From contig JAZNCI010000072.1 of assembly GCA_045587485.1 (NCBI GenBank), forward strand, positions 1 to 14,414: 14,414 bases of DNA. The letters are read 5' to 3'. Shown here one piece after another: positions 1 through 7,997 of the stretch. Numbering within the stretch: the stretch's first letter is position 1; each line of letters starts with the position of its first letter. Source of the DNA: SIG440 sp045587485. Lineage in GTDB: Bacteria > Bacillota > Clostridia > Monoglobales > Monoglobaceae. A model generated the notes under the pieces. It made no database searches, was not told the DNA's origin, and saw nothing but the letters and a program-made list of their open reading frames with translations. A program made the position numbers and the translations under genes.

Positions 1-3000
1 CCCACAACGCAACTTGCCGAAGCGTCGGCTATACAGACGACACTTGCGTGGTTTGGGGACATAATTTCCTAACTGATATTAAGCCTTTGATTTCTCACGC
101 ATACGAACATATCACAAAAGAGCCTACTTGTGAGGATAAAGGATATACTACCTCTACTTGTGTAATGTGCGGCAGTAGTTATGTTTCAGATTATACCGAG
201 CCCACAGGACATAATTGGGACGAGGGCACTTCCGTTACATCTTCCACTTGCGAAGCAGACGGCGTAATTGAATATGTTTGTCAGAATGAAGATTGCGGCG
301 AAAAAATGATTAAGGCAGACGCAGCAACAGGTCATACACCGGGCGAAGCTGCAACCTGCACCGAGCCGCAAATTTGTACTGTATGTGAAACTGTTTTAGA
401 ACTTCCGACAGGACACAATCATTCAGAATCCGTAATTGCTCCTACTTGTGAAGCAATGGGATATTCCGTGTTTACTTGTGATTGCGGAGATACCTATACT
501 GCAAATTTCACAGATAAGGCAGAACACGAATACGAAACTGAAATTACAGAGCCCACTTGTGTAAGTATGGGACATACTCATTATGATTGTGTAAATTGCG
601 ACTATGAATTTGACGCTGATTACACAGATAAGCTCCCTCACGATTACAAGGCTGATGTAACAGCTCCAAGCTGTTCCGCTTTTGGATTTACAGTTTATAC
701 TTGTGAATGTGGCGACACCTACACAAGCGATTATACCGATAAGACAGAACACAATTATAACAAACAGGTTGTAGAGCCTACCTGTGAAGAACACGGCTAT
801 GCTGTATATGAGTGCCCCGATTGCGGAGCCTCCTACATTGGAGATTATACAGAAAACAAAGAGCATATCTACAAAGAAACTGTAATTGCTCCAAGCTGTA
901 CCGAAATGGGATATACAATTTTCACTTGTGATTGTGGAGATACCTACAAAGGTAACTATACCGATAAAATTCCTCACGATTACGAAAAGAAAGTAACTCC
1001 GGCTACTTGTGAAGAAATGGGCTACACAGTTTACGATTGTAAAAATTGTGATGATACCTACACAAGCGACTACACAGATATAATTCCCCATAATTACAAG
1101 TCAGAAATTACGGCGGCAACTTGTGTAAGTTTAGGATTTACAACTTTTGTATGTGAAGATTGCGGCCATACCTACAAGGCTGAATATGTTGAGCCAAAGG
1201 GACATACTCCGTCCGAATGGATAATTGATGTTCCGGCAACCATTACAAGCGGCGGCAGCAAGCATGTTGAATGTTCTGTATGTGGTGAAACATTACAGAC
1301 AGCAGAGATTGCACAGCTTATTGACGCAGACCGTACAGACGAGGACGGCGCGGCAGAGGTTGGCGATTTCAGCATTATTCTTACCGACAAAAACGGTACT
1401 CCTATTTTCAACTCTGAAATTATAATTGATGTTGATAATAAAATCTCAATCAAATTACCAAACGGCAGACTTCTTGATTATGCAGACCAGACCACTATTA
1501 CAGCGTTCTTTACTGAAAATCAGAAGCCGGCAGCAGACCTTAATATCTTTATTGAGGATAAAAACGGTAATAATGCAACAGGCACAACAGACGCAAACGG
1601 ACAGCTTAAAGTTCCAAACAATCAGAGCAGCACAGGCGACGATAACGGCACAATCGGAAACGAAAATAACGAGGTTAAAAATACTTATGTTGTAAGCGTA
1701 ACCGATAAATACAATGTTATCATTCCAAACTGCGATATTAAAATCGGCGAAAGTAATAATGTTGTGGTTGACCTTCCCGACGGTTTAATTCTCACAAAGG
1801 ACAGCCCTGCTATTATCACTATCACAAATCAGAACGGCGAGCCTCAAAAAGATGTTTCCGTAATTGTTATTGCGGATAAAGATTACATTGAAAAAGGCTT
1901 AACCGACAGATACGGCAAATTAACCGTACCCCCTGTAAATTCCGGCTACACCGATAAAGACGGTAAAGTAAATGTAAATGGATTTAATGTTATTGTCAAT
2001 GATGAAGCAAAGCAGATTGAAAATGCTTTTGTAACTCTCAATGATGATAATACAATTTCCGTTCTTCTTCCGGCTGAAAACCTGATTGATTATTCTAACA
2101 GAATTTGTGTAACTGTTCTTGATAAGGACGGTGCAGCAGTTAAGGATATGACAGTTAAGGTTATTGATGTAACGGAAAATAACAGAAGCGGCGTAACTGA
2201 TGAAAACGGCAAAATGGTTGTTCCCCCTCTTTCAGAGGATAAGACCGACAAGGACGGTAAAGCAACCGTAAACGGCCTTAATATTCTTGTTACTGATGAA
2301 AAGGCAGTTATCGAAAATGCCTTTGTTACAATCGCAGACGGTAAAATCAATATTGAGCTTCCGACTGATAAGGTAATTGACATTGCTAACAGAATCATTG
2401 TAACCGTAACCGACAGCGAAAATAAGGCTGTTAAGGATATGAGTGTTACAGTAAAAGACAACACCGAGAGAACAGAAACAAATCTCACAGACGCAGACGG
2501 TAAGGCGGTTATACCTCCGACAACATTTGATATTACAGATGTTAACGGCTACGGCGAACTGACAGGCTTTGAAATTGTTGTTACTGATGAAAGCAAGGTT
2601 ATTGAAAATGCTTCACTCACTTTGAATGAGGATAATTCAATTTCCGTTGTTCTTCCGGCTGAAACTTTAATTGTTCATAGCAACAGAATTACCGTAACTG
2701 TAACAAATAAAGCAGATAAAACCCCTGCAAAAGATGTTTCTGTAACTGTTTCCGAAGCTCCAAAGGCTGAAACAGAGGAAACAGCAAAATCCGTAAGCGG
2801 TAAAACTGATGCTGACGGAAAAATTGTCGTTCCTCCGCTTTCAGAGGATATTACCGATAATGAGGGTAATTCCGGCGTAACCGATAAAGAAGAAAAACCG
2901 GGTGAAGATACAGACGGCGACGGCAAGGAAGATAAGCCGGGCGAAACTGTAACTACTCTATACAAAGTCGCTTTGAATGATACAAAGGGTGTTATCACAG

Positions 3001-4163
3001 ACGCATTTGTTAAAATTGAGGACGGCAAAGTATATATCACTCTCCCCGAAACCCATACACTCACAACATCTAATCAGATAACGGCTACAATTACCGATAA
3101 CGACGGTAAAGCTGTTAAGGGTGTATCTGTTACAATCGCAGACAAAACCACATCAAAGACAGGTACAACGGACACAAACGGCAAGGTAACATTACCTGTT
3201 AAATCTTCCGGCGGCGGTGGCGGCACTTCCAGACCTTCAAGCTCCGGCGGCGGTGGCGGCGGCTCTTATGTTTCTACCACAGTAAAAATCGTTGATAAAG
3301 ACGGTAAGACTGTAAGTGTTTCAAAATCCGTTTCCACAACAAAGGCAACATTGACACTCCCCACAGGAAAGAAGCTCACGGACGATAATTATTATACTAT
3401 CACCGTAACATCTTCCGGCAAAGCAAAAGCTGATTATACAGTAGTTCTCAAAGACAGAAGCAGAAACGAAATTACAGGTACAACAGATGCAAACGGCGTT
3501 GTAATGTTACCGGGCAAAAAACATTCTGCGTATATCTTTGGTTATCCCGACAGCACTTTCAGACCTGACGGAGATATGACAAGAAGCGAAGCGGCAGCAA
3601 TCTTTGCAAGACTTATTTCGGAGGAAAAAGGCGAAAAGATTTCCGGCACATCAACTGACTTTAAGGATATTTCCCAAAAAGCGTGGTATGCAAGCTATGT
3701 TTCATATCTTGAAAAGTACGGAATTATTAAGGGTTATACAGATAACACTTTCCGTCCCGATAACAAGGTAACAAGAGCTGAATTTATTGCTATGACGGTT
3801 AGATATTATGACCTCTTTAATGATGTTAAGTACACATCAACATCTGTAAAATATACTGATGTTTCAAGCAGCTATTGGGCGGTAAAAGAAATCGCTTATG
3901 CTAAAAATATCGGTTGGCTTAATGGCTATGCAGACGGCACTTTCAGAGGTGATAACAACATCACACGCGCAGAGGTTGTAACTGTTGTAAACAGAGCAAC
4001 AGGCAGAAATGCTGATAAAGAGTATGTAAATGAAAACTTTACAAAGCTCAATCGCTTTACTGATGTTACCGATAGCAGCAAGTGGTATTTCTATGATGTG
4101 AACGAAGCAGCTAATGAACATATCGGCATTACTCACTCTGACGGAGAAACTTGGAGTAAGTAA
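1..4163 (+). CDS. SLH-anchored surface protein with cysteine-pair repeats and Ig-like repeats (5' end outside window)
   Basis: The frame is open from base 3 to the TAA at 4161-4163 (1386 visible residues), so the GTG at 48 is not a real start: the residues before it already belong to a Cys repeat. Order by visible residue: about 1-435, some 11-12 repeats of roughly 37 residues with a T-C...G-Y/F-x-x-x-x-C-x(1-2)-C-G pattern ending in H; about 440-1065, Ig-like repeats of 90-100 residues with the recurring signature GxTDxNGKxxxPP; 1068-1089, two Gly-rich runs separated by Thr-Ser-Arg-Pro; one more Ig-like unit; about 1174-1335, three SLH domains (GYPDSTFRPDG, GYTDNTFRPDN, GYADGTFRGDN). SLH domains bind secondary cell-wall polymers, so the protein is very likely exported and wall-attached; any signal peptide lies upstream of the window. 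It ends 17 bases before the pcfB-like gene, suggesting co-transcription. A role in adhesion or mating contact is inferred. Confidence 0.9.
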   Translation, partial: HNATCRSVGYTDDTCVVWGHNFLTDIKPLISHAYEHITKEPTCEDKGYTTSTCVMCGSSYVSDYTEPTGHNWDEGTSVTSSTCEADGVIEYVCQNEDCGEKMIKADAATGHTPGEAATCTEPQICTVCETVLELPTGHNHSESVIAPTCEAMGYSVFTCDCGDTYTANFTDKAEHEYETEITEPTCVSMGHTHYDCVNCDYEFDADYTDKLPHDYKADVTAPSCSAFGFTVYTCECGDTYTSDYTDKTEHNYNKQVVEPTCEEHGYAVYECPDCGASYIGDYTENKEHIYKETVIAPSCTEMGYTIFTCDCGDTYKGNYTDKIPHDYEKKVTPATCEEMGYTVYDCKNCDDTYTSDYTDIIPHNYKSEITAATCVSLGFTTFVCEDCGHTYKAEYVEPKGHTPSEWIIDVPATITSGGSKHVECSVCGETLQTAEIAQLIDADRTDEDGAAEVGDFSIILTDKNGTPIFNSEIIIDVDNKISIKLPNGRLLDYADQTTITAFFTENQKPAADLNIFIEDKNGNNATGTTDANGQLKVPNNQSSTGDDNGTIGNENNEVKNTYVVSVTDKYNVIIPNCDIKIGESNNVVVDLPDGLILTKDSPAIITITNQNGEPQKDVSVIVIADKDYIEKGLTDRYGKLTVPPVNSGYTDKDGKVNVNGFNVIVNDEAKQIENAFVTLNDDNTISVLLPAENLIDYSNRICVTVLDKDGAAVKDMTVKVIDVTENNRSGVTDENGKMVVPPLSEDKTDKDGKATVNGLNILVTDEKAVIENAFVTIADGKINIELPTDKVIDIANRIIVTVTDSENKAVKDMSVTVKDNTERTETNLTDADGKAVIPPTTFDITDVNGYGELTGFEIVVTDESKVIENASLTLNEDNSISVVLPAETLIVHSNRITVTVTNKADKTPAKDVSVTVSEAPKAETEETAKSVSGKTDADGKIVVPPLSEDITDNEGNSGVTDKEEKPGEDTDGDGKEDKPGETVTTLYKVALNDTKGVITDAFVKIEDGKVYITLPETHTLTTSNQITATITDNDGKAVKGVSVTIADKTTSKTGTTDTNGKVTLPVKSSGGGGGTSRPSSSGGGGGGSYVSTTVKIVDKDGKTVSVSKSVSTTKATLTLPTGKKLTDDNYYTITVTSSGKAKADYTVVLKDRSRNEITGTTDANGVVMLPGKKHSAYIFGYPDSTFRPDGDMTRSEAAAIFARLISEEKGEKISGTSTDFKDISQKAWYASYVSYLEKYGIIKGYTDNTFRPDNKVTRAEFIAMTVRYYDLFNDVKYTSTSVKYTDVSSSYWAVKEIAYAKNIGWLNGYADGTFRGDNNITRAEVVTVVNRATGRNADKEYVNENFTKLNRFTDVTDSSKWYFYDVNEAANEHIGITHSDGETWSK
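3..1310 (+). repeat. Tandem cysteine-pair repeats, about 37 residues each
   Basis: About 11-12 coding repeats of roughly 111 bases lie in tandem. Each carries three conserved cysteines and usually ends in His (PTGH, KAEH, KLPH, KTEH, NKEH, KIPH, IIPH, PKGH). In the central block, units whose Cys pair is CxC (CDCGDTY, CECGDTY, CDCGDTY) alternate with units whose pair is CxxC (CVNC, CPDC, CKNC), which points to duplication of a two-unit block of about 222 bases. The regular Cys and His suggest small metal-binding or disulfide-stabilised modules; the sequence cannot decide which. Confidence 0.85.
1335..3520 (+). repeat. Ig-like beta-sandwich repeats of the surface protein
   Basis: About seven diverged units of 85-100 residues occur here. 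Each starts with a strand such as IVTDE-x-K-x-IENAFVTL, continues through a LLPAE/ELPTD strand and a NRIxVTVTD strand, and ends with TDxNGKxxVPP. The third to fifth units are most alike, indicating recent duplication. The pattern resembles bacterial Ig-like or carboxypeptidase-regulatory-like stalk domains. The Gly/Ser linker at 3204-3269 separates the last unit from the others. Confidence 0.75.
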
Positions 4164-4180
4164 GATTGGAGGTATAGCCT

Positions 4181-4663
4181 ATGCAGGAAGAAGTTGACCA
4201 GAAAACCATAGCACTTGCGGTAAATACAACAAAAATGACGGGGCGAGTTCTTGCAAAAGCTATTCAGATGTATCTTCAACACCACAAGGATAAATCGAAG
4301 AATCCTAAAATTTATCACGGCAAGCAGACAATCAAGCAGCTTATGAAACAAAATGCGGCGCTTTCAAATATTGAGATTACGGACAAAAATATCCGTTCTT
4401 TTGAGAGCGTCGCTAAAAAGTATAACATTGATTATGCACTCAAAAAGGACACAAGCGAACAGCCGCCCCGTTATCTTGTGTTCTTCAAAGGCCGTGATGT
4501 TGATGTTATCAATATGGCTTTCAAGGAATTTACCCAAAAGCAGTTAAAACACAAGGATAAACCGTCTTTGCGGAAACTGCTTTCAAAACTCAAAGAACAG
4601 GCGCAAAAACTCAATCAAAACCGAGACAGAGAAAAAAACAAGGACAGAGATATTACCTTATGA
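4181..4663 (+). CDS. pcfB: PcfB-like conjugation accessory protein (DUF3801 type)
   Basis: This 160-residue soluble, highly basic protein is the usual partner encoded directly before the VirD4-type coupling protein in Gram-positive conjugative elements; in pCF10, PcfB binds relaxosome components and the coupling protein PcfC. Visible features are an N-terminal TVALAVNTTKMTGR-like segment (here IALAVNTTKMTGRVLAKAI), a central YLVFFKGRDVDVINMAFKEF stretch typical of the family, and a Lys/Arg/Gln-rich tail without membrane segments. The ATG at 4181 is preceded by TTGGAGG at 4166-4172, 8 bases upstream, so the start is well supported. The stop TGA overlaps the ATG of the next gene (ATGA), indicating translational coupling. 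Length matches the family. Family assignment is from memory of conserved segments and from gene order. Confidence 0.85.
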   Translation: MQEEVDQKTIALAVNTTKMTGRVLAKAIQMYLQHHKDKSKNPKIYHGKQTIKQLMKQNAALSNIEITDKNIRSFESVAKKYNIDYALKKDTSEQPPRYLVFFKGRDVDVINMAFKEFTQKQLKHKDKPSLRKLLSKLKEQAQKLNQNRDREKNKDRDITL

Positions 4664-6468
4664 CGATTGATAAAAAAGTCATTATTGCAAATGCGCCTTA
4701 TGTTCTGTTCTTTTGGCTTGGTGATAAGCTGGGCTATTCTTTAAGAGTTTTTGAGGGTAATAAAATATCAGCACTTATGAAAGGAATTGCGGAGCTTTTT
4801 AAGTCTCCGCTTTTCTCTTTCAATCCTATTGATATGCTTATAGGAGTTGTTACGGCAGTAGCAATAAAAGGCATTTTATATATACGCAGCAAGAACGCAA
4901 AAAAGTTCAGAAAAGGTATTGAATACGGCTCTGCTCGTTGGGGTACGGCAGAAGATATTAAGCCGTTTATAGACAGTAATTTTTTCAATAACATTTTGCT
5001 GACAAATACGGAACGGCTCACAATGAATAACCGACCTAAAAACCCGAAGCACGCACGAAACAAGAATGTAATTTGTATCGGTGGCAGCGGCAGCGGTAAA
5101 ACAAGGTTTTTTATAAAGCCTCAAATTTTACAATGCTTTCCGGGTACAAACGGCAAAACGGATTTTCCCGTGAGCTATGTTGTAACCGATCCGAAAGGCA
5201 CCGTAATAATCGAGTGCGGAAAACTGCTTGAACGGGCCGGATATTCTATTAAGTCGCTCAATACTATCAACTTCAAAAAGTCAATGAAATATAACCCCTT
5301 TTCATATATCCGAAGCGAAAAAGATATTTTGAAGCTGGTAAATACCCTTATTGCCAATACCAAAGGCGAGGGCGAAAAATCCGGCGAAGATTTTTGGGTA
5401 AAAGCCGAAAGGCTTTTGTATCAGGCGTACATCGGATATATCTGGTACGAAGCACCCGAAGAAGAAAAAAACTTTATAACGCTTCTTGATATGATAAATG
5501 CCAGCGAAGCACGCGAGGACGACGAGAATTTCAAAAGCCCCGTTGATTTACTGTTTGAGCGTTTGGAAGAAAAGGACGCTGAACATTTTGCTGTAAAGCA
5601 GTATAAAAAATACAAGCTGGCAGCAGGTAAAACAGCAAAGTCAATTCTTATTTCCTGTGGTGCAAGACTTGCGCCATTTGATATTAAAGAGCTCCGGGCA
5701 CTTATGGAATATGACGAATTGGAGCTTGACACTTTGGGAGATAAAAAGTCTGCATTGTTTGTAATTATTTCGGACACAGACGACACTTTCAATTTCGTTG
5801 TCGCTATGATGTATTCCCAACTTTTTAACCTTTTGTGTGATAAGGCTGACGATAAATACGGCGGCAGGCTTCCCATTCACGTCAGATGTTTACTTGACGA
5901 GTTCGCAAACATTGGTAAAATACCAAACTTTGAAAAGCTGATAGCAACAATACGAAGCCGTGAGATTTCGGCATGTGTAGTGTTGCAGGCTCAAAGACAG
6001 CTAAAAGCCATTTACAAGGACTGGGCCGATACAATTATCGGTAATGCAGACTGTACGCTGTTCTTGGGCGGAAAGGAAAAGAGCACGCTGAAAGAGATTT
6101 CTGAAACGCTGGGTAAAGAGACGATTGATTTATACAATACATCAGAAACCCGAAGCAATCAGAACTCTTACGGCTTGAATTATCAAAAGCTCGGAAAGGA
6201 GTTGATGAGTCAAGACGAATTGGCGGTAATGGACGGCGGAAAATGTATTTTACAGCTTCGCGGTGTTCGGCCTTTTCTTTCAGATAAGTACGATATAACA
6301 AAGCACCCGAACTATAAATATACCTCCGACGCCAAAAAGGAAAATGCGTTTGATATTGAAAAATATATGAAACGCAAACAGCGGAGGGCAAAAATCAAAC
6401 CTGATGAAGCCTTTGAGCTCTACAAGGTAGATATGCCCGAAGAAAAACAAGAATCGGTTGAGAATTAA
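4660..6468 (+). CDS. pcfC: VirD4/TraG-type conjugation coupling ATPase (PcfC-like)
   Basis: This 602-residue protein would couple the relaxase-DNA substrate to the mating channel at the inner face of the membrane. Two N-terminal membrane segments are visible (about residues 12-30 and 54-75), followed by the cytoplasmic ATPase. Walker A is GGSGSGKT at 141-148 and Walker B is LLDEFANIG at 411-419 (Asp413, Glu414). The stretch after it, ATIRSREISACVVLQAQRQL, is characteristic of TraG/VirD4 proteins. The length is normal for the family, and in clostridial elements this would be the CD1115-type protein. The start overlaps the pcfB-like stop by 4 bases with only a weak ribosome site, so expression probably depends on upstream translation. 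No defects are seen. Confidence 0.95.
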   Translation: MTIDKKVIIANAPYVLFFWLGDKLGYSLRVFEGNKISALMKGIAELFKSPLFSFNPIDMLIGVVTAVAIKGILYIRSKNAKKFRKGIEYGSARWGTAEDIKPFIDSNFFNNILLTNTERLTMNNRPKNPKHARNKNVICIGGSGSGKTRFFIKPQILQCFPGTNGKTDFPVSYVVTDPKGTVIIECGKLLERAGYSIKSLNTINFKKSMKYNPFSYIRSEKDILKLVNTLIANTKGEGEKSGEDFWVKAERLLYQAYIGYIWYEAPEEEKNFITLLDMINASEAREDDENFKSPVDLLFERLEEKDAEHFAVKQYKKYKLAAGKTAKSILISCGARLAPFDIKELRALMEYDELELDTLGDKKSALFVIISDTDDTFNFVVAMMYSQLFNLLCDKADDKYGGRLPIHVRCLLDEFANIGKIPNFEKLIATIRSREISACVVLQAQRQLKAIYKDWADTIIGNADCTLFLGGKEKSTLKEISETLGKETIDLYNTSETRSNQNSYGLNYQKLGKELMSQDELAVMDGGKCILQLRGVRPFLSDKYDITKHPNYKYTSDAKKENAFDIEKYMKRKQRRAKIKPDEAFELYKVDMPEEKQESVEN

Positions 6469-6483
6469 AAGGAGGATTTATTT

Positions 6484-6696
6484 ATGGCATTTTTTCAACA
6501 GGCAATCACAGTATTGCAGACACTTGTAATTGCACTTGGAGCCGGTCTGTGTGTATGGGGCGGCATAAATCTTATGGAGGGTTACGGAAACGATAACCCC
6601 GGTGCAAAATCACAGGGTATCAAGCAGCTTATGGCGGGCGGCGGCGTCGTAGTTATTGGTACAACCCTTGTACCCTTGCTGTCAGGACTGTTTTAA
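6484..6696 (+). CDS. Maff2-family small membrane protein
   Basis: This 70-residue protein has two hydrophobic helices (about residues 8-30 and 48-70) around a short polar loop with GYGNDNPGAKSQGIKQLMAGGG. That loop and the Gly-rich second helix match the Maff2 family of mobile-element proteins found between virD4-like and virB6-like genes. The two-helix layout resembles VirB2/TrbC pilin-like subunits, so a structural role in the mating channel is plausible but inferred. A strong AAAAGGAGG site lies about 8 bases before the ATG. The gene follows the coupling-protein gene by 15 bases. Confidence 0.85.
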   Translation: MAFFQQAITVLQTLVIALGAGLCVWGGINLMEGYGNDNPGAKSQGIKQLMAGGGVVVIGTTLVPLLSGLF

Positions 6697-6699
6697 TAG

Positions 6700-7569
6700 T
6701 TGGATAGCATTTTTGATAAAATCACGCAGGCGATAAATGATTTTCTAATCTCTCTTATTGAGGGTAGTTTATCGACTATGTTCAATGACGTAAACCAAAA
6801 AGTCGGGACGATAGCAACAGAGGTTGGCAAGACGCCGCAGCAATGGAACAGCAGCGTCTTTTCAATTATCGAAAACCTTTCAAACTCTGTTATTGTCCCG
6901 ATTGCGGGGCTTATTATTACCTTTGTCTTATGCTATGAGCTAATCAGTATGATTATAGACAAAAACAATATGCACGACGTTGACACGTTTATGTTCTTCA
7001 AATACTTTTTCAAGGCGTGTGTTGCTGTACTTATCGTCAGCAACACATTTAACCTTATTATGGCGGTATTTGATGTCGGACAGCATATTGTTTCAAACAG
7101 CGCCGGAGTTATTGCGGGAAATACCAATATTAACATTTCCTCTGCTCTTACGAACTTACGGCCAACACTTGAAGCAATGGGAACGGGCGAACTGTTCTTA
7201 CTGATGCTGGAAACTGCCCTCGTCAGCCTGTGTATGAAAATTCTGTCTGTATGTATCACCGTCGTTATATTCGGCAGAATGATTGAAATTTATTTATATA
7301 GCTCTGTCGGAGCTATCCCGTTTGCGACAATGGCAAATCGTGAATGGGGCCAAGTCGGAAGCAACTATTTGAGGGGGCTTGTTGCTCTCGCATTTCAGGG
7401 CTTCTTTATTATGGTATGCGTTGGAATATATGCGGCACTTGTCAACAGCTTCACGGCAACAAGTGATATTCATTCAACCATATTTTCTATTGCGGCATAT
7501 ACCGTTGTACTTTGCTTTACTCTCTTTAAGACAGGAAGCATATCAAAATCAATATTCAATGCTCATTAA
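6700..7569 (+). CDS. VirB6/TrbL-like polytopic conjugation protein (CD1112 type)
   Basis: This 289-residue integral membrane protein is probably the VirB6/TrbL-like core of the transfer channel. After an amphipathic N-terminus with an IEGSLSTMFNDV segment it has about six hydrophobic segments: roughly residues 65-90, 103-125, 165-200, 203-217, 222-248 and 258-278. A conserved-looking cytoplasmic stretch, PFATMANREWGQVGSNYLRG, lies between the later helices and is typical of the group. The start is a TTG at 6700, only 3 bases after the previous TAA, with no clear Shine-Dalgarno site (AGGA at 6684-6687 is weak and far), so it is probably translated by re-initiation from the gene before. The next in-frame ATG, at residue 27, would remove the conserved N-terminus. 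Confidence 0.85.
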   Translation: MDSIFDKITQAINDFLISLIEGSLSTMFNDVNQKVGTIATEVGKTPQQWNSSVFSIIENLSNSVIVPIAGLIITFVLCYELISMIIDKNNMHDVDTFMFFKYFFKACVAVLIVSNTFNLIMAVFDVGQHIVSNSAGVIAGNTNINISSALTNLRPTLEAMGTGELFLLMLETALVSLCMKILSVCITVVIFGRMIEIYLYSSVGAIPFATMANREWGQVGSNYLRGLVALAFQGFFIMVCVGIYAALVNSFTATSDIHSTIFSIAAYTVVLCFTLFKTGSISKSIFNAH

Positions 7570-7589
7570 GGAAAGGAGGATTTTTAACA

Positions 7590-7997
7590 ATGCCTTATGT
7601 ACCCGTACCCAAAGACTTAACTACGGTAAAATCAAAGGTTGCGTTTAACCTTACGAAACGGCAGCTTATATGCTTTTCACTTGCGGCAGTAGCCGGTGTC
7701 GGAGTTTACTTTCTCACAAGAAATATTCTCGGCACCAGCGGCGCGTGTATGCTCTTAATTGTAGCAGCGCTTCCGTTCTTCCTCTTTGCTATGTATGAGA
7801 AAAACGGGCAGCCGCTTGAAAAGGTATTGAAGCAATATATAAACGCACGATTTATAAGGCCGAAAGTCAGACCGTATCGAACGGAAAATATATATTCGGC
7901 TATGATGAAACAAAGTATTTTAGATAAGGAGGTAGAAAAGATTGCAGGACGCAAAGACAAAATCAAAAAAGCAAAAACGAAAAATTCCGGCAGATAA
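7590..7997 (+). CDS. PrgI-family conjugation membrane protein (VirB3-like)
   Basis: This 135-residue protein opens with MPYVPVPKDLTTVKSKVAFN followed by LTKRQL, the signature of PrgI-family mobile-element proteins. It has two closely spaced membrane helices (about residues 28-45 and 50-68) and then a basic cytoplasmic tail containing FIRPKVRPYRTENIY. PrgI proteins take the place of VirB3 and partner VirB4 in Gram-positive type IV secretion. A very strong GAAAGGAGG lies about 10 bases before the ATG. The last 56 bases overlap the start of the VirB4 gene in another frame, and the VirB4 ribosome site (AAGGAGG at 7926-7932) lies inside this coding sequence. Confidence 0.9.
   Translation: MPYVPVPKDLTTVKSKVAFNLTKRQLICFSLAAVAGVGVYFLTRNILGTSGACMLLIVAALPFFLFAMYEKNGQPLEKVLKQYINARFIRPKVRPYRTENIYSAMMKQSILDKEVEKIAGRKDKIKKAKTKNSGR

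Noticed and set aside
48..50. GTG as the start of the surface-protein gene
   Set aside because: The frame is open to the window start, and the preceding residues already form a cysteine repeat, so the gene begins upstream.
423..1091. 222-residue minus-strand frame opposite the cysteine repeats
   Set aside because: It mirrors the repeat codons of the real gene, has no ribosome site and gives a repetitive hydrophobic product without family features.
3..1310. CRISPR array in the left repeats
   Set aside because: The repeats are coding, diverged and about 111 bases long, with no constant repeat and unique-spacer pattern.
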